A stretch of DNA of 64,000 nucleotides from assembly GCF_013204795.1 (NCBI RefSeq), contig NZ_JABMKW010000008.1, forward strand, positions 124,001 through 188,000, given 5' to 3'. The DNA is from Pedobacter panaciterrae (GTDB lineage: Bacteria; Bacteroidota; Bacteroidia; Sphingobacteriales; Sphingobacteriaceae). Below are positions 29,658 to 38,546 of the stretch, in pieces. The position numbers and the translations under genes were made by a program. The notes beneath the pieces were generated by a model that saw only the letters and a list, made by a program, of their open reading frames with translations, was not told the DNA's origin and did no database searches. Every line of letters starts with the position of its first letter. Positions within the stretch are counted from its first letter, which is position 1.

Positions 29658-29765
29658 TTAAATAGAGCAACAGTGCATTCGTTTTTGAGTGATCATAAGA
29701 CCAGATGAAGGGTAATGAGATGGAGATGAGCAGCGCATTTCTTTTTGGTGTACTTTCTGTGTCAT
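29658..29765 (-). CDS. Possible leader peptide (uORF) with tandem Cys codons before susC
   Basis: A 35-codon frame on the minus strand ends 43 bp before the susC ATG. Its last residues are RMHCCSI, with adjacent TGT TGC codons four and three codons before the stop. An internal ATG at 29696 would give a 12-residue version (MITQKRMHCCSI). The Cys codons lie in the 5' arm of a small hairpin (GTTGC with GCAAC, around 29652-29674). This resembles cysteine-responsive leader peptides. The ribosome binding site is weak, as is usual here, so translation is unproven. Confidence 0.35.
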   Translation of the reverse strand: MTQKVHQKEMRCSSPSHYPSSGLMITQKRMHCCSI

Positions 29766-29866
29766 GTTTTTATACATTTATAGTTTAGGTCATCCCTTAC
29801 ATACTTTGTCGCGAACAGAATTAGATTTGGTTATGATGATTGATAAGGAGCATTGCGCTGTTTAAT

Positions 29867-29971
29867 CTTATCTTTTCCGCTTTGCAGCGAATTGGAATTA
29901 GCACCTTTTACAATAAATTGTAGAGGTTGCTAAGACATCATAGGGCCAATCCCTCAGTCTTTCTTGATAAG
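29867..29971 (-). ncRNA. SAM-I (S-box) riboswitch aptamer in the susCD leader
   Basis: Read on the minus strand, all conserved S-box blocks occur in order. P1 5' strand CTTATC (29971-29966) is followed by AAGAAAGACT, GAGGGA, the GGCCCTATGA block, then GCAACC, AAGGTGCTAATTCC and finally P1 3' strand GATAAG (29872-29867). The 105-nt length is right for the class. GATAAG can also pair with a second CTTATC at 29847-29842, giving a plausible anti-P1 helix for switching. The 528-bp gap between susC (29614) and the GH78 gene (30143) is mostly this leader. A SAM-bound state would lower susCD expression, as is usual for S-boxes. Confidence 0.92.
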
Positions 29972-30000
29972 CAGGAAGTTTTAAGAACCATTTGCTGCGA

Positions 30001-30008
30001 CAAATATA
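30001..30008 (-). promoter_or_regulatory. -7 element TATATTTG for the SAM-riboswitch transcript
   Basis: On the minus strand this is an exact TAnnTTTG match, 30 nt upstream of the P1 stem of the SAM aptamer, as expected for a start site just before the riboswitch. No obvious -33 element was identified. Confidence 0.55.
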
Positions 30009-30052
30009 AGAATAATCTAGTATTCCTATAGAAATTAATAAAATAAATATTC

Positions 30053-30075
30053 TGTATTTTGAGCAGGACAGTACA
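30053..30075 (+). promoter_or_regulatory. Possible GntR-type operator before the second rhamnosidase
   Basis: TGTATT and AGTACA are separated by 11 bp, resembling the TGTACT-N10-AGTACA repeat found before rhaT. The site lies 68 bp upstream of the GH78 start. Its spacing is one base longer than at rhaT, so the match is only suggestive. Confidence 0.3.
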
Positions 30076-30142
30076 GGTTGCTGAAAATGACTAAGAAAAT
30101 TAACATTGTAAACACACTAAACTTTACCTGAATTATATTCTA

Positions 30143-32809
30143 ATGAAATTTCTTTATTCTTTCTTGCTGATGCTCTTCACCATTTCTATGGCAGAAAAAG
30201 CATACTCTAATGAAGTTAAACCCTCAGGTTTGCAATGCGAACATTTAATAAACCCAATTGGGGTAGATTTGTTAAATCCGCGCTTGTCGTGGATGATGAC
30301 AGATACCCGTCAGGGTGCTAAACAAACTGCTTATAGAATTATTGTAGGTAAAGATTCATCAGAAGTAGCAAAAAAAAGGGGCCTTTCGTGGGAGTCGGGC
30401 AAAGTAGCCTCGTCTGCAAATCTTGTTAATTATAAAGGCAAAACCTTAGAGCCGTTCACTAAATACTACTGGTCTGTTGAGCTTTGGGATAAAGATGGTA
30501 AACCAGCTTCATCTGGCGGGGTAGCAACTTTCGAAACAGGAATGATGAAAGTCGACAACTGGAAAGGTACCTGGATCAGTGATGGTAACGATATCGATAA
30601 ACGCGAGGCTCCATATTTCAGAAAAGTATTTGAACCTTCTAAAAAAATAAAATCTGCAAGGGCATATATTGCTGCTGCTGGTTTGTACGAATTATATTTA
30701 AATGGGAAAAAAGTAGGGAACCATAGACTTGACCCTATGTACACCCGTTTCGACAGACGTAACTTATATGTTTCTTACGATGTTACTGCCCAACTTCAAA
30801 AAGGTAAAAATGCTGTTGGTGTTTTACTTGGTAATGGATGGTATAACCATCAATCTATTGCGGTATGGAATTTTGACAAGGCACCCTGGAGAGCAAGACC
30901 TACTTTTTGTCTGGATTTAAGAATCACCTATGAAGATGGAACTGTTGATGTGGTTACTTCCGGGGGCGACTGGAAAACAAGTTCAAGTCCGATAGTACTC
31001 AACAATATTTACACTGCCGAGCATTATGATGCACGCAAGGAACAACCGGGTTGGAATACTGCAGATTTTGATGATAAAAAGTGGAATGGCATCTCGCTTA
31101 GAGCTGCCCCGTCCAATAATGTTGTAAGTCAGGTTATGCAGCCAATTCGTAATGTCGAAGAAATTCCTTCTAAAACAATGCAAAAGGTTAACGACACTGT
31201 ATATGTTTTTGATCTGGGCCGCAATATCTCTGGAGTTACAAAAATTAAAGTAAGCGGAGAGGAAGGCACTGTTATTCGTATTAAGCATGGCGAACGCTTG
31301 CATGCTAACGGAAGGCTAGACCTATCTAATATTGATGTTTACTATCGCCCTAAAGATAATACCGATCCTTTTCAAACAGATATCGTTACCTTATCAGGTA
31401 AAGGAGAACTTGAGTTTATGCCTAAGTTCAATTACAAAGGATTCCAGTATGTTGAGGTGATCAGCAGTAAGCCCGTACAATTAACCAAAGAAAGCATCAC
31501 CGGTTACTTTATGCACAGTGATGTTACCCCGACAGGTAAAATAAGCTCTTCAAATAAGCTAATTGATCGACTATGGTGGGCAACTAACAATTCTTACTTG
31601 TCTAATCTAATGGGATATCCTACCGATTGTCCGCAAAGAGAAAAGAATGGATGGACTGGCGATGGACACTTTGCTGTTGAAACAGGCCTGTTTAATTTTG
31701 ACGGTATTACAGTTTATGAAAAATGGCTTGCCGACCACAGGGACGAACAACAACCAAATGGCGTACTTCCTGATATTATACCTACAGGTGGATGGGGTTA
31801 TGGATCGGCAAATGGAACTGACTGGACAAGTACAATTGCTATAATTCCATGGAATATATACATGTTTTATGGCGATAGTAAGTTGCTTTCAGATTCTTAC
31901 AACAGCATTAAACGGTATGTGAATTACATAGAGCAAATTAGCCCTGCAGGATTAACAACCTTTGGCAGAGGCGATTGGGTGCCTGTTAAATCACAATCGT
32001 CATTGGAATATACCTCTTCTACTTATTACTATGTAGATGCAGTTATCCTTGCAAAGGCTGCAAAAATGTTTGGTAAGCAGGCCGATTATAGCTATTACAG
32101 CAATCTTGCAGAGAAAATTAAAAAGGCAATAAACGATAAGTATTTAAACCGCACAACGGGCATTTATGCATCAGGTGTACAAACTGAATTAAGTGTTGCC
32201 CTGCAATGGGGATTGGTACCTGGAGAGCTTATTACAAAAGTTGCAGAGAACCTTGCTAAAAGAGTTGCTGCCGATGGAATGCACCTTGACGTGGGTGTTT
32301 TGGGTGCAAAAGCAATATTAAATGCATTGAGTGACAATGGTCAGGCCGAAACAGCATATAAACTTGCAGCTCAGGATACCTACCCTTCATGGGGATGGTG
32401 GATTGTGAATGGAGCAACTACCTTATACGAAAACTGGGATATAAAAGCCGAAAGAGACATTTCTTTAAACCATATGATGTTTGGCGAAATAGGTGGCTGG
32501 TTCTTTAAAGGTTTGGGTGGAATTCACCCTGATGAACAACAACCGGGATTTAAGAATATTCAGCTTCGTCCTAATTTCGTTTCAGGGTTAGAACATTTCG
32601 AGGCAGAGCACGACGGTCCTTATGGTAAGATCATATCTTCATGGAAAAGATCAGGAAATGCTGTAATCTATACCGTAACTATTCCGGCAAATTCAAGTGC
32701 TACAATTACTTTCCCATTAACAGAGGGGAAAAAGGCCTTTAAAGATGGAAAAGCTGTTGCTGCCAAAACAAACATTGGAGCAGGTAAATATCAGTTTGAA
32801 ATCAAATAG
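30143..32809 (+). CDS. GH78 alpha-L-rhamnosidase (second copy)
   Basis: An 888-residue secreted rhamnosidase with signal peptide (FLYSFLLMLFTISMAEKAYS). Domain order is as in the other copy: N-terminal domain with LQCEHLINPIGVDLLNPRLSWMM region, beta-sandwich (YIAAAGLYELYLNGKKVG region, VGVLLGNGWYNHQ), catalytic barrel with DCPQREKNGWTGDGH (D495, E500), and a C-terminal beta domain. NGATTLYENWD provides the second acidic position. The two copies differ clearly outside the motifs, so they probably act on different rhamnosides. It is first in the rightward cluster leading to the GntR regulator and rhamnose catabolic genes. Confidence 0.93.
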   Translation: MKFLYSFLLMLFTISMAEKAYSNEVKPSGLQCEHLINPIGVDLLNPRLSWMMTDTRQGAKQTAYRIIVGKDSSEVAKKRGLSWESGKVASSANLVNYKGKTLEPFTKYYWSVELWDKDGKPASSGGVATFETGMMKVDNWKGTWISDGNDIDKREAPYFRKVFEPSKKIKSARAYIAAAGLYELYLNGKKVGNHRLDPMYTRFDRRNLYVSYDVTAQLQKGKNAVGVLLGNGWYNHQSIAVWNFDKAPWRARPTFCLDLRITYEDGTVDVVTSGGDWKTSSSPIVLNNIYTAEHYDARKEQPGWNTADFDDKKWNGISLRAAPSNNVVSQVMQPIRNVEEIPSKTMQKVNDTVYVFDLGRNISGVTKIKVSGEEGTVIRIKHGERLHANGRLDLSNIDVYYRPKDNTDPFQTDIVTLSGKGELEFMPKFNYKGFQYVEVISSKPVQLTKESITGYFMHSDVTPTGKISSSNKLIDRLWWATNNSYLSNLMGYPTDCPQREKNGWTGDGHFAVETGLFNFDGITVYEKWLADHRDEQQPNGVLPDIIPTGGWGYGSANGTDWTSTIAIIPWNIYMFYGDSKLLSDSYNSIKRYVNYIEQISPAGLTTFGRGDWVPVKSQSSLEYTSSTYYYVDAVILAKAAKMFGKQADYSYYSNLAEKIKKAINDKYLNRTTGIYASGVQTELSVALQWGLVPGELITKVAENLAKRVAADGMHLDVGVLGAKAILNALSDNGQAETAYKLAAQDTYPSWGWWIVNGATTLYENWDIKAERDISLNHMMFGEIGGWFFKGLGGIHPDEQQPGFKNIQLRPNFVSGLEHFEAEHDGPYGKIISSWKRSGNAVIYTVTIPANSSATITFPLTEGKKAFKDGKAVAAKTNIGAGKYQFEIK

Positions 32810-32862
32810 CAGTTATTTGTCTGGTATGGACCAATTGCATTAAATTACTTACTTTTAGAAAG

Positions 32863-33891
32863 ATGAAGACTAAGTTTTTTGATTTTATTCATATTGATGA
32901 GTATTCTGCAACGCCTAAATATCTGCAACTGTCCAGTGCAATTATAAAAGCCGTTGAGCTGGGTAAATTAAAGAAAGACAATTTATTGCCTTCTATTAAT
33001 GAGTTGAGCTATAAGTTGGAGATCTCGCGTGACACCGCTGAAAAAGGATACAAGTACCTTAAAAACATAGGTGTAATTAATTCCGTTCCGGGTAAAGGCT
33101 ATTATATTGCCAATATAGATTTTAAGCAGAAACTAAAGGTGTTTCTGCTTTTCAATAAACTTAGCGCACACAAAAAGATTGTTTACGATGCATTTATTGC
33201 TGCATTGGGTGAGGATGTATCTGTAGATTTTTATATCTATAACAATGATTTCAGGCTTTTTAAACGATTTCTGACCGATAAAAAAGAAGAATATTCTCAC
33301 TATGTGATCATTCCTCATTTTATTGAAGGCGAGGAATATGCCAGAGATATCATCAATACCATTCCAAAAGAAAAACTGGTTTTACTGGATAAAAAAATAA
33401 AAGGGGTTGATGGCGACTATGCTGCGGCTTATGAGAATTTTGAAAAGAATATTTACGACGCTTTGGAACAGGCCCGTAATGAGCTCAGCAAATACCACAC
33501 ACTAAAAATCATTTTCCCTAAAAAAAGCTATTTCCCTAAAGAGATTTTAGATGGGTTCCATCGCTTTTGTCAGCAGTATGCCTTTTCTCATCATGTAGTA
33601 AGTGATATATCTATTGAGCCAATAAACGAAGGAGAAGCTTTTATTAATTTAATGGAAGCCGATCTGGTTATTTTATTAGAACGGCTTATTAGTATGAAAT
33701 ATAAAATAGGAAAGAATGTAGGCGTAATATCTTACAATGAGACCCCTTTAAAGAAAATATTATTAAACGGTATTACTACTATTTCAACTGACTTTAAATT
33801 TATGGGTACAGTGGCTGCAAATCTTATCCTGGATAACTCCAGGCGCCATATCGAAGTACCTTTTTACTATACCCGCAGAGCATCAATCTAA
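32863..33891 (+). CDS. GntR-family regulator with sugar-binding-protein-like effector domain
   Basis: A 342-residue transcription factor. The first 75 residues form a GntR winged helix (TPKYLQLSSAIIKAVELGKL, LPSINELSYKLEISRDTAEKGYKYL, GVINSVPGKGYYI). The rest resembles a LacI/periplasmic-binding-protein effector domain (KVFLLFNKLSAHKKIVYDAF, GVISYNETPLKKILLNGITTIS). This architecture is common for sugar regulators of Bacteroidota. Sitting between a rhamnosidase and rhaT, it most likely senses rhamnose or a phosphorylated intermediate and controls this cluster. A candidate binding repeat lies just downstream, before rhaT. Confidence 0.82.
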   Translation: MKTKFFDFIHIDEYSATPKYLQLSSAIIKAVELGKLKKDNLLPSINELSYKLEISRDTAEKGYKYLKNIGVINSVPGKGYYIANIDFKQKLKVFLLFNKLSAHKKIVYDAFIAALGEDVSVDFYIYNNDFRLFKRFLTDKKEEYSHYVIIPHFIEGEEYARDIINTIPKEKLVLLDKKIKGVDGDYAAAYENFEKNIYDALEQARNELSKYHTLKIIFPKKSYFPKEILDGFHRFCQQYAFSHHVVSDISIEPINEGEAFINLMEADLVILLERLISMKYKIGKNVGVISYNETPLKKILLNGITTISTDFKFMGTVAANLILDNSRRHIEVPFYYTRRASI

Positions 33892-33918
33892 TTTTTTTTA
33901 GACTGTAACGAATTTATT

Positions 33919-33940
33919 TGTACTTCTTCATGATAGTACA
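33919..33940 (+). promoter_or_regulatory. Inverted repeat TGTACT-N10-AGTACA before rhaT
   Basis: Perfect 6-bp arms (33919-33924 and 33935-33940) in the 118-bp gap between the regulator gene and rhaT, about 70 bp before the rhaT start. It is a good candidate operator for the neighbouring GntR regulator. Inference from position and symmetry only. Confidence 0.45.
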
Positions 33941-34009
33941 TGACAGTTTTAAAAATCTACTTGTATAAATTAGGCTTATTATTTTAACCAAATATAAAGT
34001 TCAATAAGT

Positions 34010-35089
34010 ATGCAAGTAATTTTCGGGGTCATTTTCCATTTTATAGGAGGCTTTGCCTCTGGTAGTTTTTATATTCCTTATAAGAAGGTTAAGGGATGGG
34101 CCTGGGAGAGTTACTGGATTGTAGGTGGTATCTTTTCATGGTTGCTTGTGCCGCCTTTTGCAGCATGGCTTACTATTCCCGGTTTTACAGATATCATTGC
34201 TGCAACAAACGGTAAAATCTTATTACTTACTTACTTTTTCGGCGCCTTATGGGGAATAGGTGGCTTAACTTATGGTTTGGGTGTAAGGTATCTTGGGGTA
34301 TCATTAGGAAGCTCTATTATTCTTGGATTATGTTCTGTTTTCGGAGCAATAATCCCTTCTGTATATTATAATTTTAATCCAAAACCGGGCAAGGATAGTT
34401 TAACAGATATGTTGAACAGCCAATGGGGGCAAATGGTTTTACTGGGTTTAGCAATCTGTGTTATCGGAATTATAGTTTGTGGCAAGGCCGGTGGCATGAA
34501 AGAAAAAGACCTGGTAGCGGCAGGTAAAGCCGATCCATCTAATAACGAATACAAAATTGGTCTGGGCCTTACTGTATCTATCATTTCAGGTATCCTTAGT
34601 GCTTGTTTTGCCTTTGGTATTGATGCCGGAAAAGACATGGCCAATGCCGCAAATGATATTTGGAAAAGCACACATCCGGGGCAGGGCGAATTCCTTTTCC
34701 AGAACAATGTAACCTATATCCTCATATTATGGGGAGGGTTAACTACCAACCTGATCTGGTGTATGATCTTGAATTTCCGTAACAAGACTTTTGGTGATTA
34801 TACCAACAAAGAGACACCTCTTTTAAAGAACTACATATTTTCTGCGCTGGCAGGTACCACTTGGTTTTTGCAATTCTTCTTTTATGGAATGGGCGAAAGT
34901 AAACTAGGTAACGGAGCCAGTTCATGGATACTGCACATGGCATTTATCATTCTGATTGCTAACGCCTGGGGTCTTGCATTAAAGGAATGGTCGGGAGTTA
35001 AGAAGAAAACTTTCGGGACCGTGATAGCAGGTATAGCTATTATTATTATTTCTGTGCTAATTGTTGGCTACGGAAACTCAATCAAGTAA
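34010..35089 (+). CDS. rhaT: L-rhamnose/proton symporter
   Basis: A 359-residue inner-membrane protein of about ten helices. It resembles RhaT: GVIFHFIGGFASGSFYIPYKKVKGWAWESYW at the N-terminus (first 15 residues shown by GGFASGSFYIPYKKV), GGLTYGLGVRYLGVSLG, and KEWSGVKKKTFGTV near the end. Length is close to E. coli RhaT (344). It imports L-rhamnose freed by the rhamnosidases. The aldolase/dehydrogenase gene starts 28 bp downstream, so it heads the catabolic operon rhaT - aldolase fusion - isomerase - kinase. Confidence 0.92.
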   Translation: MQVIFGVIFHFIGGFASGSFYIPYKKVKGWAWESYWIVGGIFSWLLVPPFAAWLTIPGFTDIIAATNGKILLLTYFFGALWGIGGLTYGLGVRYLGVSLGSSIILGLCSVFGAIIPSVYYNFNPKPGKDSLTDMLNSQWGQMVLLGLAICVIGIIVCGKAGGMKEKDLVAAGKADPSNNEYKIGLGLTVSIISGILSACFAFGIDAGKDMANAANDIWKSTHPGQGEFLFQNNVTYILILWGGLTTNLIWCMILNFRNKTFGDYTNKETPLLKNYIFSALAGTTWFLQFFFYGMGESKLGNGASSWILHMAFIILIANAWGLALKEWSGVKKKTFGTVIAGIAIIIISVLIVGYGNSIK

Positions 35090-35117
35090 ATACAAATTTA
35101 ATTAATGAAATATTTTT

Positions 35118-37238
35118 ATGACTGTTAGAACAACTGATTTTAAACATGTAAGTTATTTGTGGGATGATGCAAAGGCTGCAGAACTGGCTGGTGATGAGGT
35201 TGCATTGTTAATCTACCGTTCAAATTTACTAGGTGCTGATCTAAGACTTACAAATTACGGAGGTGGCAATACCTCTTGTAAGGCAATTACAAAGCACCCT
35301 TTAACCGGGCAGGATACCGAGGTAATGTGGGTTAAAGGATCCGGAGGAGATCTAGGTACATTGAAACAAAGCGGTTTAGCTGCATTGTATGTGGATAGCT
35401 TGCGAAATCTTAAAAATATTTACAGAGGACTTGCACATGAAGATGAAATGGTTGAATTATTTAACCATTGCATATATGACCTGAAATCTAAAGCTCCATC
35501 TATTGACACGCCATTACATGGTTTTTTACCTTTTAAACACATAGATCACCTGCATCCCGATGCTGCCATTGCAATAGCGGCAGCTAAAGATGGTGAACGT
35601 ATCACTAAAGAATTATTTAACGGAACAATTGGCTGGGTGCCATGGCAAAAACCAGGTTTTGAACTTGGATTGCAATTGCGTAAATGTTTAGATGACAATC
35701 CAGGCATAAGAGGCATTATGTTAGGCTCGCATGGGCTGTTTACCTGGGGAGATACAGCCTTCGAAAGTTATATCAATACACTTGAAGTAATAGAAAAATG
35801 TGCCGAATATCTTGAAGCCAACTACGGTAAGAAAAAACCTGTATTTGGAGGTCAGAAAATTGAAAGCGCCGCACAAAATCTACGGCGTAAGCAAGCCGCT
35901 GCTATTGCTCCTGTCTTAAGAGGATTCTGCTCAAGTGAAAAGCATATGGCTGGTCATTTTACTGATGATGCAAGAGTGCTGGAGTTTATTAACTCTAATG
36001 ATTTAGATCGTTTAGCACCACTTGGAACAAGTTGTCCTGATCATTTTCTGCGCACTAAGATAAGTCCGCTTGTACTTAAACTTGCTCCTAATGAAGACAT
36101 CAGTGATGTTAAAGCGTTGAAAGAAAGATTGGCCCCTGAATTTGAAGCATATCGTAAAATGTATGCCGAATATTATAATTCTTGTAAACATGATAACAGT
36201 CCGGCGATGCGTGATGCTAATCCGGTAATTATATTATATCCTGGAATAGGAATGTTTTCTTTCTCTAAGGATAAACAAACTGCCAGAGTTGCTGCCGAGT
36301 TTTATACTAATGCCATCAATGTAATGAAAGGCGCTGAAGCCATATCTGAATACACTTCTTTACCGAGACAGGAAGCATTCAATATTGAATACTGGCTTTT
36401 GGAAGAGGCAAAATTGCAAAGAATGCCTAAACCAAAACCACTTTCGGGTAAAGTAGCCCTCATTACTGGCAGCGCCGGCGGTATTGGTAAAGCCATTGCC
36501 CGCAAATTTATAGAAGAAGGTGCATGTGCTGTAATCAATGATAATGATGCAGGCAGGCTGCAAAAAGCGAACGACAGCTTTAACAATGAGTTCGGTAAGG
36601 ATGCTTATACTGCAGTAATATTAGATGTGACTGATTCAGCAAGCATTAAAAATGCTTTTGAAGAAGCAAGTCTGGAATTTGGAGGCGTAGATATAGTGGT
36701 AAATTGTGCCGGTATCTCTATTTCAAAACCTATTGAAGAGCATACTGAAAAAGATTGGGACCTTTTATATGATATTCTGGTAAAGGGCCAATTTCTAGTT
36801 ACTCAGGCTGGAGTAGAGGTAATGCGTAAACAGGCTATTGGTGGCGATGTATTGAATATAGTTAGCAAAAATGCGTTGGTTTCAGGACCAAACAACGCGG
36901 GCTATGGATCTGCAAAAGCTGCTCAGTTACACTTAAGCAGATTAAATGCAGCTGAACTTGGGACAGATCATATCCGCGTAAACACAGTTAACCCTGATGC
37001 TGTAATATCAGACAGTAAGATTTGGGAAGGCGAATGGGCTGCAGGCAGAGCTAAAGCATATGGAATTACGGTACAAGAGTTGCCAGCTTTCTATGCAAAG
37101 CGTACCTTGCTTAATGAAGTGATATTGCCTGAGGATATTTCTAATGCATGTTTTGCTTTTGTTGGCGGACTAATGAATAAATCAACAGGTAATGTATTGA
37201 ATGTGGATGGGGGCGTTGCAAATGCCTTTGTTCGTTAA
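35118..37238 (+). CDS. rhaEW: Bifunctional rhamnulose-1-phosphate aldolase / short-chain dehydrogenase
   Basis: A 706-residue cytosolic fusion. The N-terminal part (about 1-420) is a class II aldolase (LTNYGGGNTSCK, VKGSGGDLGTL, DTPLHGFLPFKHIDHLHPDA region, GSHGLFTWGD; His residues bind the metal) that splits L-rhamnulose-1-phosphate to dihydroxyacetone phosphate and L-lactaldehyde. The C-terminal part (about 430-706) is a short-chain dehydrogenase with GSAGGIGKAIA and YGSAKAAQ (Tyr/Lys catalytic pair), presumed to act on the lactaldehyde. This fusion is known from Bacillus (RhaEW), alphaproteobacteria and Bacteroidota. It is 18 bp upstream of the isomerase gene. Confidence 0.9.
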   Translation: MTVRTTDFKHVSYLWDDAKAAELAGDEVALLIYRSNLLGADLRLTNYGGGNTSCKAITKHPLTGQDTEVMWVKGSGGDLGTLKQSGLAALYVDSLRNLKNIYRGLAHEDEMVELFNHCIYDLKSKAPSIDTPLHGFLPFKHIDHLHPDAAIAIAAAKDGERITKELFNGTIGWVPWQKPGFELGLQLRKCLDDNPGIRGIMLGSHGLFTWGDTAFESYINTLEVIEKCAEYLEANYGKKKPVFGGQKIESAAQNLRRKQAAAIAPVLRGFCSSEKHMAGHFTDDARVLEFINSNDLDRLAPLGTSCPDHFLRTKISPLVLKLAPNEDISDVKALKERLAPEFEAYRKMYAEYYNSCKHDNSPAMRDANPVIILYPGIGMFSFSKDKQTARVAAEFYTNAINVMKGAEAISEYTSLPRQEAFNIEYWLLEEAKLQRMPKPKPLSGKVALITGSAGGIGKAIARKFIEEGACAVINDNDAGRLQKANDSFNNEFGKDAYTAVILDVTDSASIKNAFEEASLEFGGVDIVVNCAGISISKPIEEHTEKDWDLLYDILVKGQFLVTQAGVEVMRKQAIGGDVLNIVSKNALVSGPNNAGYGSAKAAQLHLSRLNAAELGTDHIRVNTVNPDAVISDSKIWEGEWAAGRAKAYGITVQELPAFYAKRTLLNEVILPEDISNACFAFVGGLMNKSTGNVLNVDGGVANAFVR

Positions 37239-37256
37239 AACTTAAAACCTACACAG

Positions 37257-38531
37257 ATGAAACTAGAAAATTATCAATTAGAATCACATAATAGCGACCT
37301 TTTGGCCAAACATCAGCGTCAGCTTGATTTCATTACATCAGAAATTTCTAATGCTCAAAGTATTATTCAGAAACTGGTAGATTTCCAGATTGCTATTCCA
37401 AGTTGGGCTTTAGGTACAGGTGGAACAAGATTTGGGCGTTTCTCTTCAGGGGGTGAGCCTAGAAATCTGGAAGAAAAAATTGAAGATATAGGTTTGCTTC
37501 ACAAGCTTAATGGCTCAAGCGGTGCTATTTCTTTGCACATCCCATGGGATGTTGCTGATAATACCAATGCAATTAAAGCTTTAGCTGCACAACATGGTTT
37601 ACGTTTTGATGCTATGAACTCAAATACGTTTCAGGATCAGCCAGATCAGGCACAAAGTTATAAATTCGGGTCGTTACAGCATGTAGATAAAGCAGTGAGG
37701 AAACATGCCATTGACCATAACATAGAAGTTATTCGTCAGGGTGTTGAATTGGGATCTAAAGCACTTACTGTGTGGCTGGCAGATGGATCTTGTTTCCCGG
37801 GGCAGCTTAATTTCAGAAAAGCCTTCCATAACACTTTAGAAAGTTTACGCGAAATTTATGCGGCTTTACCAAATGACTGGAAGATATTTGTAGAGTATAA
37901 AGCTTTTGAGCCTAATTTTTATTCAACTACTGTTGGAGACTGGGGACAATCTTTATTATTTGCCAATAAACTAGGGCCAAAAGCATATACTTTGGTAGAT
38001 CTTGGTCACCACCTGCCAAATGCAAATATTGAGCAAATTGTTTCGCTTTTGCTGATGGAAGAAAAGCTAGGTGGTTTCCATTTTAACGATTCAAAATATG
38101 GCGATGATGATTTAACCGCCGGTAGCATTAAACCGTATCAACTGTTCCTTATATTTAATGAACTTGTTGAAGGCATGGATGCCCGTGGAATGGATCATAG
38201 AGAAGATCTGGGTTGGATGATTGATGCATCACATAATGTAAAAGATCCGCTCGAAGACCTTTTACAATCTGTTGAAGCTATAATGATTGCTTACGCTCAG
38301 GCGCTATCTGTTGATCGTGTTGCTTTACAGGAAGCACAAGCTATTAATGATGTAGCACGCAGTCAGGAGATCTTACAGCAGGCTTTCAGAACAGACGTAC
38401 GTCCGTTGGTAGCAGAAGCACGCTTACGTTCAGGAGCAGCATTATCACCACTTCAGGCTTTCAGAAAATTCAATGTGCGACAAGAGTTAATTAAAAACCG
38501 TGGAGCAAAAACGGTAGCAACAGGGTTGTAA
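37257..38531 (+). CDS. rhaI: L-rhamnose isomerase (RhaI, Pseudomonas type)
   Basis: A 424-residue TIM-barrel isomerase converting L-rhamnose to L-rhamnulose. It belongs to the shorter RhaI type rather than E. coli RhaA. Visible motifs: IPSWALGTGGTRFGRF, LHIPWD, EYKAFEP, LVDLGHHLPNANIE and FHFNDSKYGDDDL, which contain the Glu/Asp/His metal ligands. It is placed between the aldolase fusion and the kinase, with the stop directly followed by the kinase gene. Confidence 0.92.
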   Translation: MKLENYQLESHNSDLLAKHQRQLDFITSEISNAQSIIQKLVDFQIAIPSWALGTGGTRFGRFSSGGEPRNLEEKIEDIGLLHKLNGSSGAISLHIPWDVADNTNAIKALAAQHGLRFDAMNSNTFQDQPDQAQSYKFGSLQHVDKAVRKHAIDHNIEVIRQGVELGSKALTVWLADGSCFPGQLNFRKAFHNTLESLREIYAALPNDWKIFVEYKAFEPNFYSTTVGDWGQSLLFANKLGPKAYTLVDLGHHLPNANIEQIVSLLLMEEKLGGFHFNDSKYGDDDLTAGSIKPYQLFLIFNELVEGMDARGMDHREDLGWMIDASHNVKDPLEDLLQSVEAIMIAYAQALSVDRVALQEAQAINDVARSQEILQQAFRTDVRPLVAEARLRSGAALSPLQAFRKFNVRQELIKNRGAKTVATGL

Positions 38532-38546
38532 TTGATGGGAGTTAAA

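Noticed and set aside
29842..29853. A 10-codon leader peptide (MLLINHHNQI) right after the SAM aptamer
   Set aside because: Its codons coincide with the alternative helix of the riboswitch, and nothing else supports translation; its only repeated codons are for His and Leu, with no regulatory logic.
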